This document shows positions 1 to 11,377 of a DNA stretch of 64,000 bases, one piece after another. Location: contig JAWQUS010000027.1 of assembly GCA_036365455.1 (NCBI GenBank), positions 13,814,501 to 13,878,500 of the forward strand. Direction: 5' to 3'. The stretch's first letter is position 1. The number at the start of each line of letters is the position of its first letter. The DNA is from Macrosoma leucophasiata (Eukaryota; Arthropoda; Insecta; Lepidoptera; Hedylidae). A model generated the notes under the pieces. The model searched no databases, was not told where the DNA came from, and saw nothing but the letters and a program-made list of their open reading frames with translations. The translations under genes and the position numbers were made by a program.

Positions 1-759
1 TTTGCAAATATATTGAAATCCTTGAAAATTAAGAAATTTTAGTAAATACTTAATTATTAATACATTTAAAGAGGAGGCAATTGCCAATAAATAGTTTTAG
101 CTTATGAAACTTTACTCTATCTTTTTATTTAAAGTACATTTAAAATATTAAATGGATAGATTGTGTGATGGCTAATTTAATAGAAATAAACAGATAACTT
201 CATTTGTGTAACGGGTAACTACACTTTTACATATTTATACACACATCGACGGATACAATACTATGAAAACATGCCATTTTTATTCTAATATTTTATAAAC
301 AACTAGTGTCTTAACTACACTATTCATAACAGGAGTAACCCAACTCCAAAGGGGAACATTAAAGTTGGGCAAATCTGGGGTTGACTTATTATATTTGTAT
401 AAATCTAGAGGATTATTCACGATGGTAATATGTGCTCTATTAATAATTTATTTTCGTAACTAATGTCAAAGACAACATACAAAGTCAATTGATCAAATGT
501 ATTAAAGCAATATTAAATTAAACTGAATAGTACCTTTTCAATTACTGTGACAATTATAAGACATGACAAAGAATGACTCTTTTTCTTTTCTTTTTACTCT
601 TTGTTATAAGTTTGTAAAGGGGAAAAGAGACATTCTACTGATATACTTTTTACATTAGTTTATGACATTTAGTTTTATCTTAGTGATATTCTTGACTTTA
701 CATATATTTTTTATCTTGTTTGACATGTATATCAATTGTTATTCGCTTTAATTTATTTT

Positions 760-832
760 GTTTGTTTTTGACGTGTCATAAGAGGTGCCTGTCACCCTAA
801 ATGAATAAATGAGTTTCTGATTCTGATTCTGA
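760..832 (+). repeat. LINE-type 3' end with TGATTC tail
   Basis: The stretch ends in a short tandem run of TGATTC after a conserved-looking 'aatgaataaatgag' stretch. Many lepidopteran non-LTR elements end in such a microsatellite tail. No coding sequence is recognisable upstream, so this is a 3'-UTR remnant at most; the upstream limit is unclear. Confidence 0.45.
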
Positions 833-3186
833 AAAAACATAATATAAATTCAAAGATGTTACAAATTATTTAAAACTTCCACAGAACTTCGTGCAATTTT
901 ATTTTGACAAAAGTAGCCCATAACCCTACCCTACCTGAAATTCAAACTACTTCCACGTTAAATTTCTTTTGGCTGTAAACCGTCATAGATAGACAGAGAG
1001 AGTTGCTTTCAAATGAACTTCATGAAAAGGCAAATATTTTTTGTGAATAAATCACATTAGATATGAGTAAGTGACCAAACCTAACAAAAGCAAATAGTAC
1101 GTGTTACAGCTGAGGTTAACGAGGTTTTAATGCAGAGGAAGGCAGTGAATCCGCAGCTTATCATTATCTCGGCTAGTATAATTCACGTGATAGCGTGATA
1201 GAATGACTGCTACCTCGCTGAACGCACTTGGGTACGACATTCTTTATGCTACAGCAAAATCCTAGATAAAACTCATATGTGTACATTATCAGCATAGAAT
1301 AAAAAGATTTCATCGTAAATGCCAGTGCTCTCAGAATCTCATAAGGATTTATGTAACTTTGTAAGCTTCGATAAAAAAATCATCTTTAGTTAAATATATG
1401 TAAGAGCAATATCGAATATTGATCATTTTACTGCGAATAAATAAAGCGAAAGTGAGGTTTTATGGAGCAATACGAAATTGTTACAGCTATAACTTACCGT
1501 TCTCGATCTCTTTGATATTGGAGTGGATGAATTACACGGAAATCATTTCCGACCACAGTTACGCAGCGAATTTTAACTAACTGAGGTGTATACTTACTCA
1601 TTTTATCGCCTGCAATACTTATTCAATCATAAAAACTACTCAGTAAAGTAGGTAATTTAATCTTCTATATTTATACACCTACACCTCTCAAAACGAAGCG
1701 GAAAAGAGCTCGCCGAAAATAAAAGAGCTTCTTGTTGAATCTCCAAGCACATGATTCGAAATCGTGCTCAGAACTAGGAAATGCGTTTTAGGTTTTCCAG
1801 TTTCATTGAGGGAAAATTTCATTGGAATTCTTTTTGACTTTAAAAACTTAAATTGAACTTGGTTTAAATTAATTAGTTTAACACACGTTTCTTAAAAATA
1901 AGAGAAATCTTCGAAACGATTATTAGTTTCCTTGTTATTCAATGTAGAGCCGATTCATGCACCAAATATGTAAGTGTTTTGCACTCGAATGGACAAATAA
2001 GTATACCAACGCAATAGTAAAAAGATATAGGTATATTTATTGAAAATCAACATAAAATACTTATAACTGCAATCAATACGAATAGTAACAATTTTTCTTT
2101 TTTATAATGTACGCCTTTTCAACCGAAAAACAAATTCGTAAGTACAGTAGATAAGTAGTTGTTTCAGGTCATTTACTTCATTTATTATTTTTTACATTTA
2201 AAATACATAACAAAAATAAAATAATTGAATGGTACCTACTAGTAAGTATTTTGGAACAGGTCCAGTAATTAAACAGACAATGACAACGAAAACCAACAGA
2301 TGGCGCTCATCAACATTCAGGTATCTACCATAATTTTCATACTATATTCAACTATGGAGCAATTTTTACGGCGCGATAAAATATATAGAGCTAGACGAAG
2401 TAAACTGCATTTCTAGTCTTATTAATATTTGTGTATATATATATGTAGATTTCCTTTAAAAGACAATTTATAATTGCGTAAAATTTGTTCTAAGTATAGA
2501 TAACAGTTTATTGAATAAATCTACTAATAATCATTGCGTAAAATTCATCCTTCTGTTTATAATTTATGCACATTATATAACAAAATAGAAATTTTGATGC
2601 CTACAAAAAAAAAATATCTGATATCGACTTTATAAAATGTACCTTCGATGTTAGTATGCGAAAAAATAAATAATAAAAACAACAAACGGCGACGTGACCG
2701 CATAGATCTCACAAATCCTCGAGGTAAGGCTCGGGCAAGTCTGTTTGGGGAAATTTGTTTAACTTGAGTTGAAATGGGACAGATATCCAACGACAAAGTA
2801 AAAGATTTGAGAGGCAGTCCCAAAAAGAAACAAGGTGGAAAATGTTATTCCGCAGCACTTATCTTACAATTAAGATTTGACGTGAGTTCTATATGACAGA
2901 GGCCTTTTAGCTTTCTTGTTAATATTTATTATGACAATTTGTTTCAAGAAACAAAGTTATCTTATTTACTGTGTACTTACAGATCAGAACATGTTGTTTG
3001 TTGTTTTTCTTACGTACTATTGATTTAGAGAAAAGAATATCTAATTATTTTATGACCCCGGCCGTACCATTGGATGGTAATTATTAGACGCTTTTCATTA
3101 TTTAACTAGTTTAGGGCCAAACGCGAATAAATTATTCGCAAAAAAAATATCAGCTGCTCCAAACATTTTGTTGATGAGTAAATTTT
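833..3186. other. AT-rich stretch, no gene seen
   Basis: No ORF with family features and no clear repeat. The only compositional feature is a CpG-richer patch at about 2688-2765 that contains a splice-donor-like GAG/GTAAGG on the plus strand. The frame ahead of it is closed by stops, so I do not call an exon. Confidence 0.5.
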
Positions 3187-3231
3187 TAACCAACTTCAAA
3201 AAGAAGGAGATCCTCAATTCGTCTGTATGCT
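3187..3231 (+). repeat. Repeat E fragment
   Basis: An 'acttcaaaaagaagga...ctcaattcg' stretch of a very common lepidopteran dispersed repeat. Related pieces occur in this window at 27575-27632 (minus), 31178-31230 (minus) and 58376-58410 (plus). Confidence 0.5.
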
Positions 3232-5310
3232 GTTTTAATCATTCAATTTCACAGTTGGCCTCATAGAAAAATTCATTCACCGTTAGGTATGAGTAAAATT
3301 ATCCTTTAAAATATAGCCGGTGTTTACCTTGTATATTTCTAAATAAACAAAGCAATTGACTAGGCAGGTAATTATTAAACCTAACATCTCACGAACTTAA
3401 TTTCTAAATAATTATATCAAAGTTATTACTGAACATGAAAAGATCTAGTCGCTCGGATCCTTCACTCTTCTTACATTTACTCTTATTACATTTCGAACAC
3501 CAGGAGACACGGCTTCAAGAATCACCTACAAAAGTAATAAATATTACTTATCTTCGCGCTCAAAGTAACGGTTCAATGCCGATGCAGACGCGACTGGCAT
3601 TCTTGCCTCCAAAGTAAAAACGATCAAATACGTTTCCACTTAAAATACCCACGTAAGTATAGACAGTTCACAAACACGGCAAAATTACTTTGCTTATACT
3701 TTCAACTCGGGGAAGTTTTTATTTGTGCCTCACTGGATACACCTCGTTCAAGCTTAAATTAAGATGCGCGTTAAGCTAGAGTGGATGAAACAAGTGTAGG
3801 AACTGGCTTTAAGTGCACATAAAGCGGGTTAGCCGACGTCGCTCGACTAGCCAACGGGTAATTCTAGATCGTGTTCTTTTTAACGAGTCTCCGGCCGACG
3901 ATATTTCATGACGTAGAAATAAAACTAGACTTGTGACTGTAATGCACCGTAAGAAAATATCAAACTCTTTATGGCTGAATAAACGTTCATTCAATATACA
4001 AATCTTACTATCAGACCAGTCTGATGTAAACATTATTTCAATTTGGTTTCGGAGAATGGCTTTTATTTAATCTCATCTATTTCATGCCAGCGACGAACCT
4101 TGAATGAACCTGGGTTAAAAGCCTTAGCGGTATATTAAGATATCAAATTATAGTGTTGTTCTTTCACAGCACAATGTAACTACATATAACTTATCATATT
4201 TGATCATCTCTATTTCCATTATTATCTTTATTGCTAATATTCCATCATGAAAATACATATATCCCGGGCTTTCCTTTTCCAGAACCTGGTAAGGGATATT
4301 TTTTTAACAAAAAAAATTTGTCTAAATCTTGCTAAACTAGAACTTCACTACTAATACGAAACCATAACGATGGAAACTCACATATAATCAGAAATAATTA
4401 ACCATCGATACCTCGTTATCGTCTCAAAAGTAGGTCACTTAAACAATAAAAACCTTATAAATTTGCAAGGTTTTTCTTGTACAACAGCCACTTTTCAAAG
4501 GCTGAGCTAATTAACGTTTACGCGCACTCCAATTCGTCTCTTACTAGGTTTAGATGATTTGATATAAGCTATTTTTACATTAAAAAGTAAATGCCTTGGT
4601 TTAAAATCCGGCTGTTTCAATTTGACACACATCACATACACAGGACTCTTTGTGACAAAGATTTGGAAGTGCGCAATAAAACGTCATGACATTGTCAACT
4701 TGTTAAGTTGTTGGTGCGATCGTCCGAGGATCGTAAGCTTATAATCTTCGTTTATTAAATGGAGTCGGTTTGGCTCAAGCCCAGGCCAGTCCCAAGTTCA
4801 AAGGCTGAAAGGTGAAGCATTATGCAAATTACCATACTCTTTGTTCTGTTCCGTGAAGCTGTTTACATTTTATTTATTTGCAACAATATAATGCTAGGGA
4901 CATGTTCGGTTAGTACGCCGTTATTGTTTAAGCACCATTCAAAGGATTTTCACAATTATGTGACAGAATATATTATACAGTAAGCAATATAATTTATTAT
5001 TATTTATGAAGTGTACCCGTAAAATATTAGCTCATATTGACCATTAATGGACAAAACGAAAATTCAATGAATATGTTATTACAACTAAATTGTACTACTA
5101 AGTATAGAATGTATGTAATGTTATGTGACCTTCTCTTTTGTGAAGTTCTCACAATACTTAACTATAACACTCAGCAAACATATTTAAGTTTTAAATGGGT
5201 AAACCACTTGATTAATTAAGAGTTTTTGACGATTTTGACATACTTATTAGGTAAATAAGCCAAAAGTAAGCCCATACTAGTGACAACGCGCTTAAAAAAT
5301 CATTATTCCA
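3232..5310. other. AT-rich stretch, nothing recognised
   Basis: Short ORFs here have no domain, signal peptide or codon pattern that I can support. Confidence 0.5.
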
Positions 5311-5410
5311 ACCTAAAAACGTCCACTGCTGGACAAAAGCCTTCCCCAAAGATGCAGATAACAGGATGCGTGATTAGAAGAGAACATGCCACATTCACCA
5401 CGCCAAGCGG
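5311..5410 (+). repeat. Dispersed retroelement fragment (GTCCACTGCTGGAC)
   Basis: Contains the motif 'cgtccactgctggacaaaag', a signature I recognise from a widespread lepidopteran non-LTR-derived repeat. The remainder has decayed and there are no visible boundaries. Confidence 0.4.
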
Positions 5411-6556
5411 ATTGGTAGTAGTTTCATCGCAAGAAAATATTATGAGGCACTTTTGAATTTTGGTTGAAAACGGTTGTATTAAGAAGCTGCTTCTATTAAT
5501 GACAAATATTTGTTAAGCTTTGAAATATGAGATTTCATTGACAATAAATTATCAGCAAAATAAACGAAGCCTTTGAAGCGCGACAATTTTCTTAATTCCA
5601 AGGGATAAAGTTTCAGCACTCAATCTTATTGAAGACGATCAATTCATCTCACCCCATCTTCCGACATCTTAACACCATACATGGTTTAAGTGTCAATTTA
5701 AAGTGCGCCATTCACTGTCCTGCCTTACAGTTCTGCAACCATAGAGAAATGAAACTATTAGTTCACATGTGCCTCTCAATTGTGTTAAAATTATTAATTA
5801 TTCATATTTATTATAAACAAAATCGCTGCTACTCAATAAAATTGCTACTGTTTTTTATCTAAACTGCATAAATTGGGCATTTTTTGATAATTAATGAATA
5901 TTTTTAACACGACTAGAAAGAAGGAATATGAAGTATCATTACTATTGCAGGACAGTGAATGGTGTACTTTAGACCTACTCGTACTTTATAGATCTTTCTA
6001 TACATGTTGTAGCTCAATATTGGATAACGTATCAGATGTCACTTATCGAACCAATACTGCACGTTTCAACTATACAAAGATGTTGTTTTTTATTGGAACC
6101 TTTCCGCGTAGCTATAAATAAAAATGACGAATTGACGGATATGTATATGATAAGAAATGAGAAATGAAAGAATGTCTACAAATTATTTTTATATTCATGC
6201 ATCATCCATAATGACACTTGCCATGATACGTCAGATAATGTTCGTTCATATTTATTTTATGGTGGACGTATTCCAAAAAATAAAAATTGTTAAACTTATA
6301 AGGATTGCTCGCCTGTAGCTTTTTGATATAGAAAGTGTAACCTAGTTATTTTATGTATGGTTACAATTATTTAGTATAATATATGTTTTTGAGGACTTTC
6401 TATTGATATTCATTGATATTTCTAAAAAGAAAATCCCATTTATTTGCCGACGGAAAGAATGCACCTTAACGCTATGGAACTATATACCGGGGTCGTTCTT
6501 TGGTCAGTAGTAGTCACCACTAAGTCACAAGCCAAGACAGTCTAACATTTTTATAA
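5411..6556. other. AT-rich stretch, nothing recognised
   Basis: Two ORFs of about 75 codons occur here, but neither shows family motifs. Confidence 0.5.
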
Positions 6557-6714
6557 TCGATATGTATATATACATAAAAATTAATTGCTGTTCGTTAGTC
6601 TCGCTATAACTCGTGAACGGCTGGACCAATTTGGCTAATTTTAGTTTCGAATGATATTTGGAAATTCAGGGAAGATTTAAAAGGTAAGAAAATATGAAGA
6701 AATTGAAGGGAATA

Positions 6715-7033
6715 AACTGCCTCGGTAGCCTAGTGGTAGCAGGCCACTACTACTACTACGCTGAGGTTCTGGGTTCGATTCCCGGGTAGGGGGTTATCAG
6801 AGATAATGGTTAAAAAGCCTTTATCTCTGGTTCTATTGGGATTTTTCCATTTCCTGGAAATTTCCCAGTACCTCAAAGTTTAGTAATGTGCCCGGAGATG
6901 TCAACAGGCTCGCCACCTGTTACATGGGCCAAAACGTAACCGGCGAATCGTGGGTGTTTGCATGTATGCTTGAATTTGAATGCATGCATTTACCTCTGCC
7001 TACCCCTTCGGGGATTACAGGCGTGAAGTTACG
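6715..7033 (+). mobile_element. tRNA-headed SINE with perfect 12-bp TSD
   Basis: The 319-bp insertion has a tRNA-like head with an A-box-like 'tagcctagtggtag' and a B-box 'ggttcgattcc'. It ends in the tail 'ctctgcctaccccttcgggg' then 'ggcgtgaag'. The 12-base sequence ttgaagggaata occurs at 6703-6714 and again at 7034-7045, exactly flanking it. The paralogous unoccupied site near 42822 has only one such stretch (ttgaaggaaaac). Transcription would be by RNA polymerase III, and mobility would depend on a LINE. Separate 3' fragments of this family lie at 30474-30566 and 34684-34785. Confidence 0.88.
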
Positions 7034-7410
7034 TTGAAGGGAATAGTAAAAACCACAATTTCATTTTCCCACACAAATAGTCCGTATCTATCAAACCTTT
7101 GACACATTGCCAAGCAATTGGGTTTTTGAAAAAAAAATTTTTGGCGATAAATAGAAAGATTATATGTATTCCTAAGTTTTATAACAAAACTATTTTTTTT
7201 TTGCAATAATTCATAAGTTATATCAAAATAAAAATAAGTTTTTGAATCCAGTACCGAAGACACGCCGACAGCTCCCGAACAAACCCGAGTGCATGTGACG
7301 TCATAATGTTAGTTTCCACTCATAGCAATTGATACAGAGACAATACGTACAGTGTTTTGATCTAATTAATTCTGTTGACATTGATATAAAAACACAAATT
7401 TATATTGAAA

Positions 7411-7507
7411 ATGTCGAATCTTAAAAGTTATTGTTTTTGTTTTGTACCATTATGTACGAATACTACAAAAACAAATGTTTTTAAATGTTCCCCAAGATGA
7501 AAAACGT
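7411..7507 (+). pseudogene. THAP zinc-finger N-terminus, broken
   Basis: From ATG 7411 the frame gives a short leader and then a C-x4-C pair in the 'CFVPLCTNT' context. About ten codons later, after a +1 shift, comes 'NVPQDEKRQ' in the next frame. C-x4-C followed by a hydrophobic 'VP-x-DEKR' segment is the first part of a C2CH THAP domain, the DNA-binding head of several transposases and derived host proteins. The frame is broken by the shift and then cut by a repeat insertion just after 7507, so the remaining zinc ligands and all downstream domains are missing. It probably belongs to the enclosing DNA transposon. Confidence 0.6.
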
Positions 7508-7677
7508 CAACATCAACACATGCCTGCGAACGATACCTTATTTTTAAAGAAAAATGGAAAGAAAAATTTGACTTCAGGCGTGACTCAAACCCGCGACCCA
7601 CTGGGAATCCAGTCCAGCCGCTCTTCCAATTGAGCTACTGAAGTCGCAGGCATGTGTTGATGCGAAATAATATAAAA
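7508..7677 (-). mobile_element. tRNA-bearing foldback element, left arm
   Basis: The minus-strand tRNA-like module spans 7570-7645: acceptor GACTTCAG/CTGAAGTC, D stem GCTC/GAGC, T arm with loop TTTGAGT. Its anticodon-loop position reads CTGGATT. The tail (tttctttccatttttcttt, then 'cgcaggcatgtgttgatg') points outward to the left. It faces the right-arm copy at 7678-7987. Confidence 0.65.
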
Positions 7678-7987
7678 CAATTATTAAGGGTAAAAGCGAC
7701 TTCTTTACGATATTCAATAAACTGAAAAGTCTATGATATCGGTTGCCTAACTAGCATAGTTGGTAATTGATGGCGCTGCTGCTACCATAAAGCAATGCAA
7801 TAAATGTGAAGGAGAGATTTGATAAATCGGGCAGGACTTCAGTAGCTCAATTGGAAGAGCGGCTGGACTGGATTCCCAGTGGGTCGCGGGTTCGAGTCTC
7901 GCCTGAAGTCAAATTTTTCTTTCCATTTTTCTTTAAAAATAAGGTATATTTCGCAGGCATGTGTTGATGCGAAATAATATAAAACAG
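7678..7987 (+). mobile_element. tRNA-bearing foldback element, right arm
   Basis: The element starts near 'caattattaagggtaaaagc' and has a 'gatggcgctgctgctacc' segment. An internal tRNA-like cloverleaf lies at 7835-7910: 7-8 bp acceptor, 4-bp D stem, near-complete anticodon stem, 5-bp T stem with loop TTCGAGT. The element ends in 'atttcgcaggcatgtgttgatgcgaaat', whose ends form a 7-9 bp hairpin. The tRNA-like part is internal, not at the 5' end as in ordinary SINEs, and lacks a serine-type long variable arm although the loop would read NGA. I treat it as a mobile module, not a functional tRNA gene. Confidence 0.7.
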
Positions 7988-8165
7988 ACACTCCATTTTT
8001 ATTTATTTGTATAGAATTGAACCGAACATCATTTGTCAAAAAATTGGTTGTCTTAAAAGGCTGATTGGTCTGTGTCATAAATATATCAACATCAGGAATA
8101 TTAACAGACCTTGCCTTCATAAATCCTTTGTCACACATACCTACACGCAATCAACTAACAATTTT
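7988..8165 (-). other. Coding-like stretch, unidentified
   Basis: On the minus strand about 55 codons run open, with a protein-like composition including 'FLTNDVRFNSIQIN'. It could be a piece of an insect nuclease or transposon protein, but the similarity is from memory and weak. It is oriented opposite to the THAP fragment. Confidence 0.2.
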
Positions 8166-8187
8166 TTTAGACATTTCGATATTATTG

Positions 8188-8793
8188 TCAAGTCAAATGT
8201 AGGTATGTAGGTATGTATGTATCTTCACGCCAGGTCCCTAACGGGGTAGGCAGAGAGTGTAGAGCGCCAGACATCCCGGTTCTGACAAACCTCTCGTGCC
8301 TCGTCTACCTTCATCATTCTCTTCATACATGCACGCCGATTCCTAAGACTTTTGACCCCACCATCAGACAGAACTCGACCTATTTGGTCATGGTAGGTCA
8401 GCCTTGGTCTTCCTGGGCCTCTGCAACCATCCACATTCGCATTGTATATCTGTTTAGTCATTCGCTCATTCGACATTCTTTCTATATGCCCGTACCATCG
8501 GAGCATGCCTTTTTTCATTTTTACACCGATACTATCATTCACACAAAGTCTCTTTCTTACATCTTCATTACGGACGCGATCGGTGAGTGATACACCGCAG
8601 ATCTTGCGCAAAGATCTCATCTCGACCGCGTTCAACTTACTTTCATGCTCTTTCCTGCATACCCAGCTCTCGCTTCCATATAAAAGCGTTGGAGTAAGTA
8701 CAGCATTATGTACGGCTAGTCGAGCCCGCTGGCTGAGATGTTTAGATTCTAGCAGCTTACCCAACGCTCCATTCACGCGATTCACATGTAGGT
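8188..8793 (-). pseudogene. LINE reverse-transcriptase C-terminus (RTE-like), 5'-truncated
   Basis: An open minus-strand frame of 186 codons (8225-8785) gives the C-terminal region of a non-LTR reverse transcriptase. Recognisable features are 'LLYGSESW', 'AVEMRSLRKICGV', 'RVRNEDVRKR' and 'MLRWYGHIERM', ending near 'REVCQNRDVWR'. This matches the connection region after the polymerase domain of RTE-like elements; the endonuclease and catalytic YxDD parts are absent. The stop is followed by 'ctctgcctacccc' and 'ggcgtgaagatac' and then a short (catac)n tail. The start is a 5' truncation at about 8793, so the first Met is not a real start. Clade assignment is from memory. Confidence 0.75.
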
Positions 8794-9203
8794 TATTGCC
8801 GTAAACGCTGTACTATTCTTGAACAGCTATAACATTATGACGTCACAATTAGGGGTAACCAATCGTGGCGCGTTCATAGTCACGTGATTTTTATTTAAAT
8901 TTTATCAACTTTTAATTGCTGATAATTAAATGAAAAAACATTTTTTTTCAGTTTTTCGCAGGACACATCAATATAATTAATAACGAAGTTTTATAAAACA
9001 TAAAAAAAACCAATACATTTTTTATTTTCAAATTCCCAATTGCCAAATTTGGCAAGTTTGCCGGGTCAGCTAGTTATGTAAATAAATAAATAAATACTCC
9101 ACAATTACTATCCTCTCTTAGCAATAACAACTGTAAAGTGATATAGTAATATCACTTTTCAAATAGAATATTAGGTATTAAAAAATATATTATACAAAAT
9201 ATT

Positions 9204-9384
9204 TATGAAAACAAAAATGAATCACTTAAATATTTGTATGCGAATAACTTCCAAACAACTGCACCAAATTTGGTAATTCTTTCTTTTATGTGTTCGCAAT
9301 TGTTAGCAGAAAGTACTAATGCAAAAATGCAAAATATTTAAAACTCTCCGATGGCGGTAAGAAGTTCACCGGGTCAACGAGTAC
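9204..9384 (+). mobile_element. Diverged Helitron H2-like copy
   Basis: Begins with 'aaaaatgaatcacttaaata' and ends with 'gaagttcaccgggtcaacgag', a decayed version of the H2 end 'gaagtttgccgggtcagctag'. No CTAG remains. Confidence 0.4.
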
Positions 9385-10532
9385 AAAATAAAATCGTATT
9401 CTGACCATAATCTTTTGTCATAAAAATATTTCTATGATCCTTCCATGCATAAGTATTTACATCTACTTACAGTATTCGTAAAGATACATACATATATACA
9501 AAAATCCGCGTAACAAACATTTTAAAACACATTTTATTTCAAATATTATTCGGTCAAAACAGAATAACGGCGAGAGTACAAATAAATTTAATGCAGTGTA
9601 AAATGTGTTGGGAACACTCCAGTTGCAAACGAGAGAAGATCCGTCCTCGCCCGGTGTACTCAAAACCTCCAATTGCATATAACAAAAACAAACACAAGTG
9701 CAGAAACGAGCGTTGCCTTTGTGTGGAATCCGTCTTGCCAGGTGAAGAAAGCTAAACAATGGGCTGTACAGTCTAACACTGCGGGCTCAAGCCCCTAAAG
9801 TCTACTGAGCGAGACAATAGCTGCGCGAATATGGGCTCGAGAGAAACGTTCTTGTCTTGTTACCGCTGGCAATATTGTTAGTTTTATGAAGGAACTTAAG
9901 GAAACCCTTTGTGCCTACTTTTTGCAACACTCGCTAAATTCCAGCTAGTTTTATATGTGCAAAACAAGTTTTATGTGGATTCAACCTTTTCATCAATCAT
10001 GTGTGATGCCAATCATTAATTTATGAGTCGAATTCGATTGGCATTGTCATTATCTCGACAGAACATACGGGGCTTGATCAAACGGTAGCTTCATGATTGA
10101 AAGGGAATGTACCTGGCCGGTCGGTAAACACGGGAACTGTGGACAATAGGCCAACGCGGCTGTTTGTGCCGCCACCGACGATACACTTTTGTAATTAGCG
10201 CAACAATCGTATAGAATTGTGTTATTAAGTGTGGAACGTGCCGAGAATACTAATTCAAGTCTGGATTATAACTAGATAACAATTCAATGAAAACGATGTT
10301 AATACACTATCTCGTCAAACTTAGTTACCTAACTAACTAATTACCGGTATCTACCAAATTACTTTTAAACAGAACATTATGAAATTAAATATTTAGCCAT
10401 TGAACAAGGTTTAAGCTGATGTAATAAAAATAAGTTTGCTCATAATAATGAAGTGGTTTGACGTAATTCCAAACCAACCCCAAAACAAAATTGGGATACT
10501 CAAAAAGATTAAAACAATTTAAATCGTAAAAA
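9385..10532. other. Non-repetitive stretch, possible conserved non-coding DNA
   Basis: No repeats recognised and more mixed composition than its surroundings, especially 9590-9780 and 10080-10210. The second patch holds sites resembling forkhead (GTAAACA), homeodomain (TAATTA) and Sox (ACAATAG) motifs. Short motifs like these are expected by chance, so this is only a candidate enhancer-type region. Confidence 0.2.
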
Positions 10533-10719
10533 TCCCTACTTTCCTACTAATATTTTATATGCGAAAGTAACTCTGTCTGTCTGTCTGATACCTTTTCACG
10601 TCCAAACGACTGAACCGATTTTAATGAAATTTGGTACAGAGATAGAGTTGACTTTGAGAAAGAACATAGGCTACGTTTTAAACGATATCCACGCGGGCGA
10701 AGCCGCGGGCAACAGCTAG
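10533..10719 (+). mobile_element. Short non-autonomous Helitron
   Basis: The 187-bp element starts TC after A ('aaTCCCTAC'). It contains the GTCTGTCTGTCTG run and the 'aacataggctac' segment. It ends in hairpin 'gcgggcgaagccgcgggc' then 'aacagCTAG', followed by T. Both termini obey the Helitron rule and there is no coding capacity. Confidence 0.8.
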
Positions 10720-11377
10720 TATTAAATAAAATCAAGTACTATTTTGTGTTATGAAATATGAAATCAATCGTCAATGTAGATAAAATACTCAAGAATTAAA
10801 ATTTTAAAATACAAATTTCGTTTTTTAATCTAGGTATAATATTGCGTCATGACATAATTATGACGCATTTATTTCTATCAATTCAATTTATAAACGGAAT
10901 CGGCAGCTATTTCCCAGTGCCTTCTCTATATTAATATAATATCTTCGTTGACATGTTATTCATTATTTGTTTTGTATTCGTAAATTGTTATATCTTATCG
11001 TTATAATTATAATAATCGTTGTTTCTTAATTTACTTAATTCTTAATTCCACAATTATAAAAACCTTATTCCGTTATTTCAGTTATGAGTTATCTTCAAGC
11101 TGCGTTTAAATAAAGATCTACTAAGGGAGTACAATGTATGAGCATCACTTTGTTTACCAAAACAAATATTAAAGAAAGTAAGTTGTTACGTACAAGCTGT
11201 TAGAAGTTTGAGCGTACATTCTGGGGGAAGGCACGCGAACTAACTGGTCCTGATCGACGGCCCTTCGCTTGTTAATCACTCCCAATCACTTGCATTGGCT
11301 AAAGGTCAAAACTCACAAAGCGGCTGGTTACTGTCGTGGCTATTTTGTTATTTTATTTTTATTTTATACTAATAATA
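10720..11377. other. AT-rich stretch, nothing recognised
   Basis: Mostly A/T runs; no ORF or repeat that I can support. Confidence 0.5.

Larger units (their letters stand above)
7114..9043 (+). mobile_element. THAP-type DNA transposon, degraded (approximate limits)
   Basis: The ends share an inverted GCAATTGGG (7114-7122; 9035-9043) followed by similar A/T-rich 'tttgaaaa' stretches. Further in, both flanks carry GTGACGTCATAATGTTA in inverted orientation (about 7294-7310 and 8828-8844). Inside lie the start of a THAP-domain reading frame (7411), two tRNA-bearing elements and a LINE fragment, so most of the transposase is gone. The superfamily (Kolobok, P or other) cannot be decided from the ends. 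Confidence 0.5.
6557..9073 (+). mobile_element. Helitron (family H2) split by nested insertions
   Basis: The 5' end is TC after an A, followed by a 'ctcgtgaacggctgg' stretch. The 3' end is 'gccgggtcagCTAG' followed by T, matching the Helitron rule of insertion between A and T. Its own sequence survives in three pieces: 6557-6714, 7046-7113 and 9044-9073. A SINE separates the first two and a 1.9-kb DNA transposon the last two. A short relative at 42807-42939 runs straight across both insertion points, which supports the reconstruction. Related 5' pieces lie at 28552-28660. Confidence 0.6.

Noticed and set aside
6715..6790. Genuine tRNA gene at the SINE head
   Set aside because: A and B boxes are present, but the acceptor and anticodon stems do not pair and it is part of a SINE with a target duplication.
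7570..7910. Genuine tRNA-Ser genes
   Set aside because: The cloverleaf is good, but the modules sit inside a repeated mobile element, lack the long variable arm of serine tRNAs, have a mismatch in the anticodon stem and vary at the anticodon.
8213..8804. Plus-strand ORFs of 120-125 codons over the LINE fragment
   Set aside because: The minus-strand frame has clear reverse-transcriptase features; these are shadows of it.
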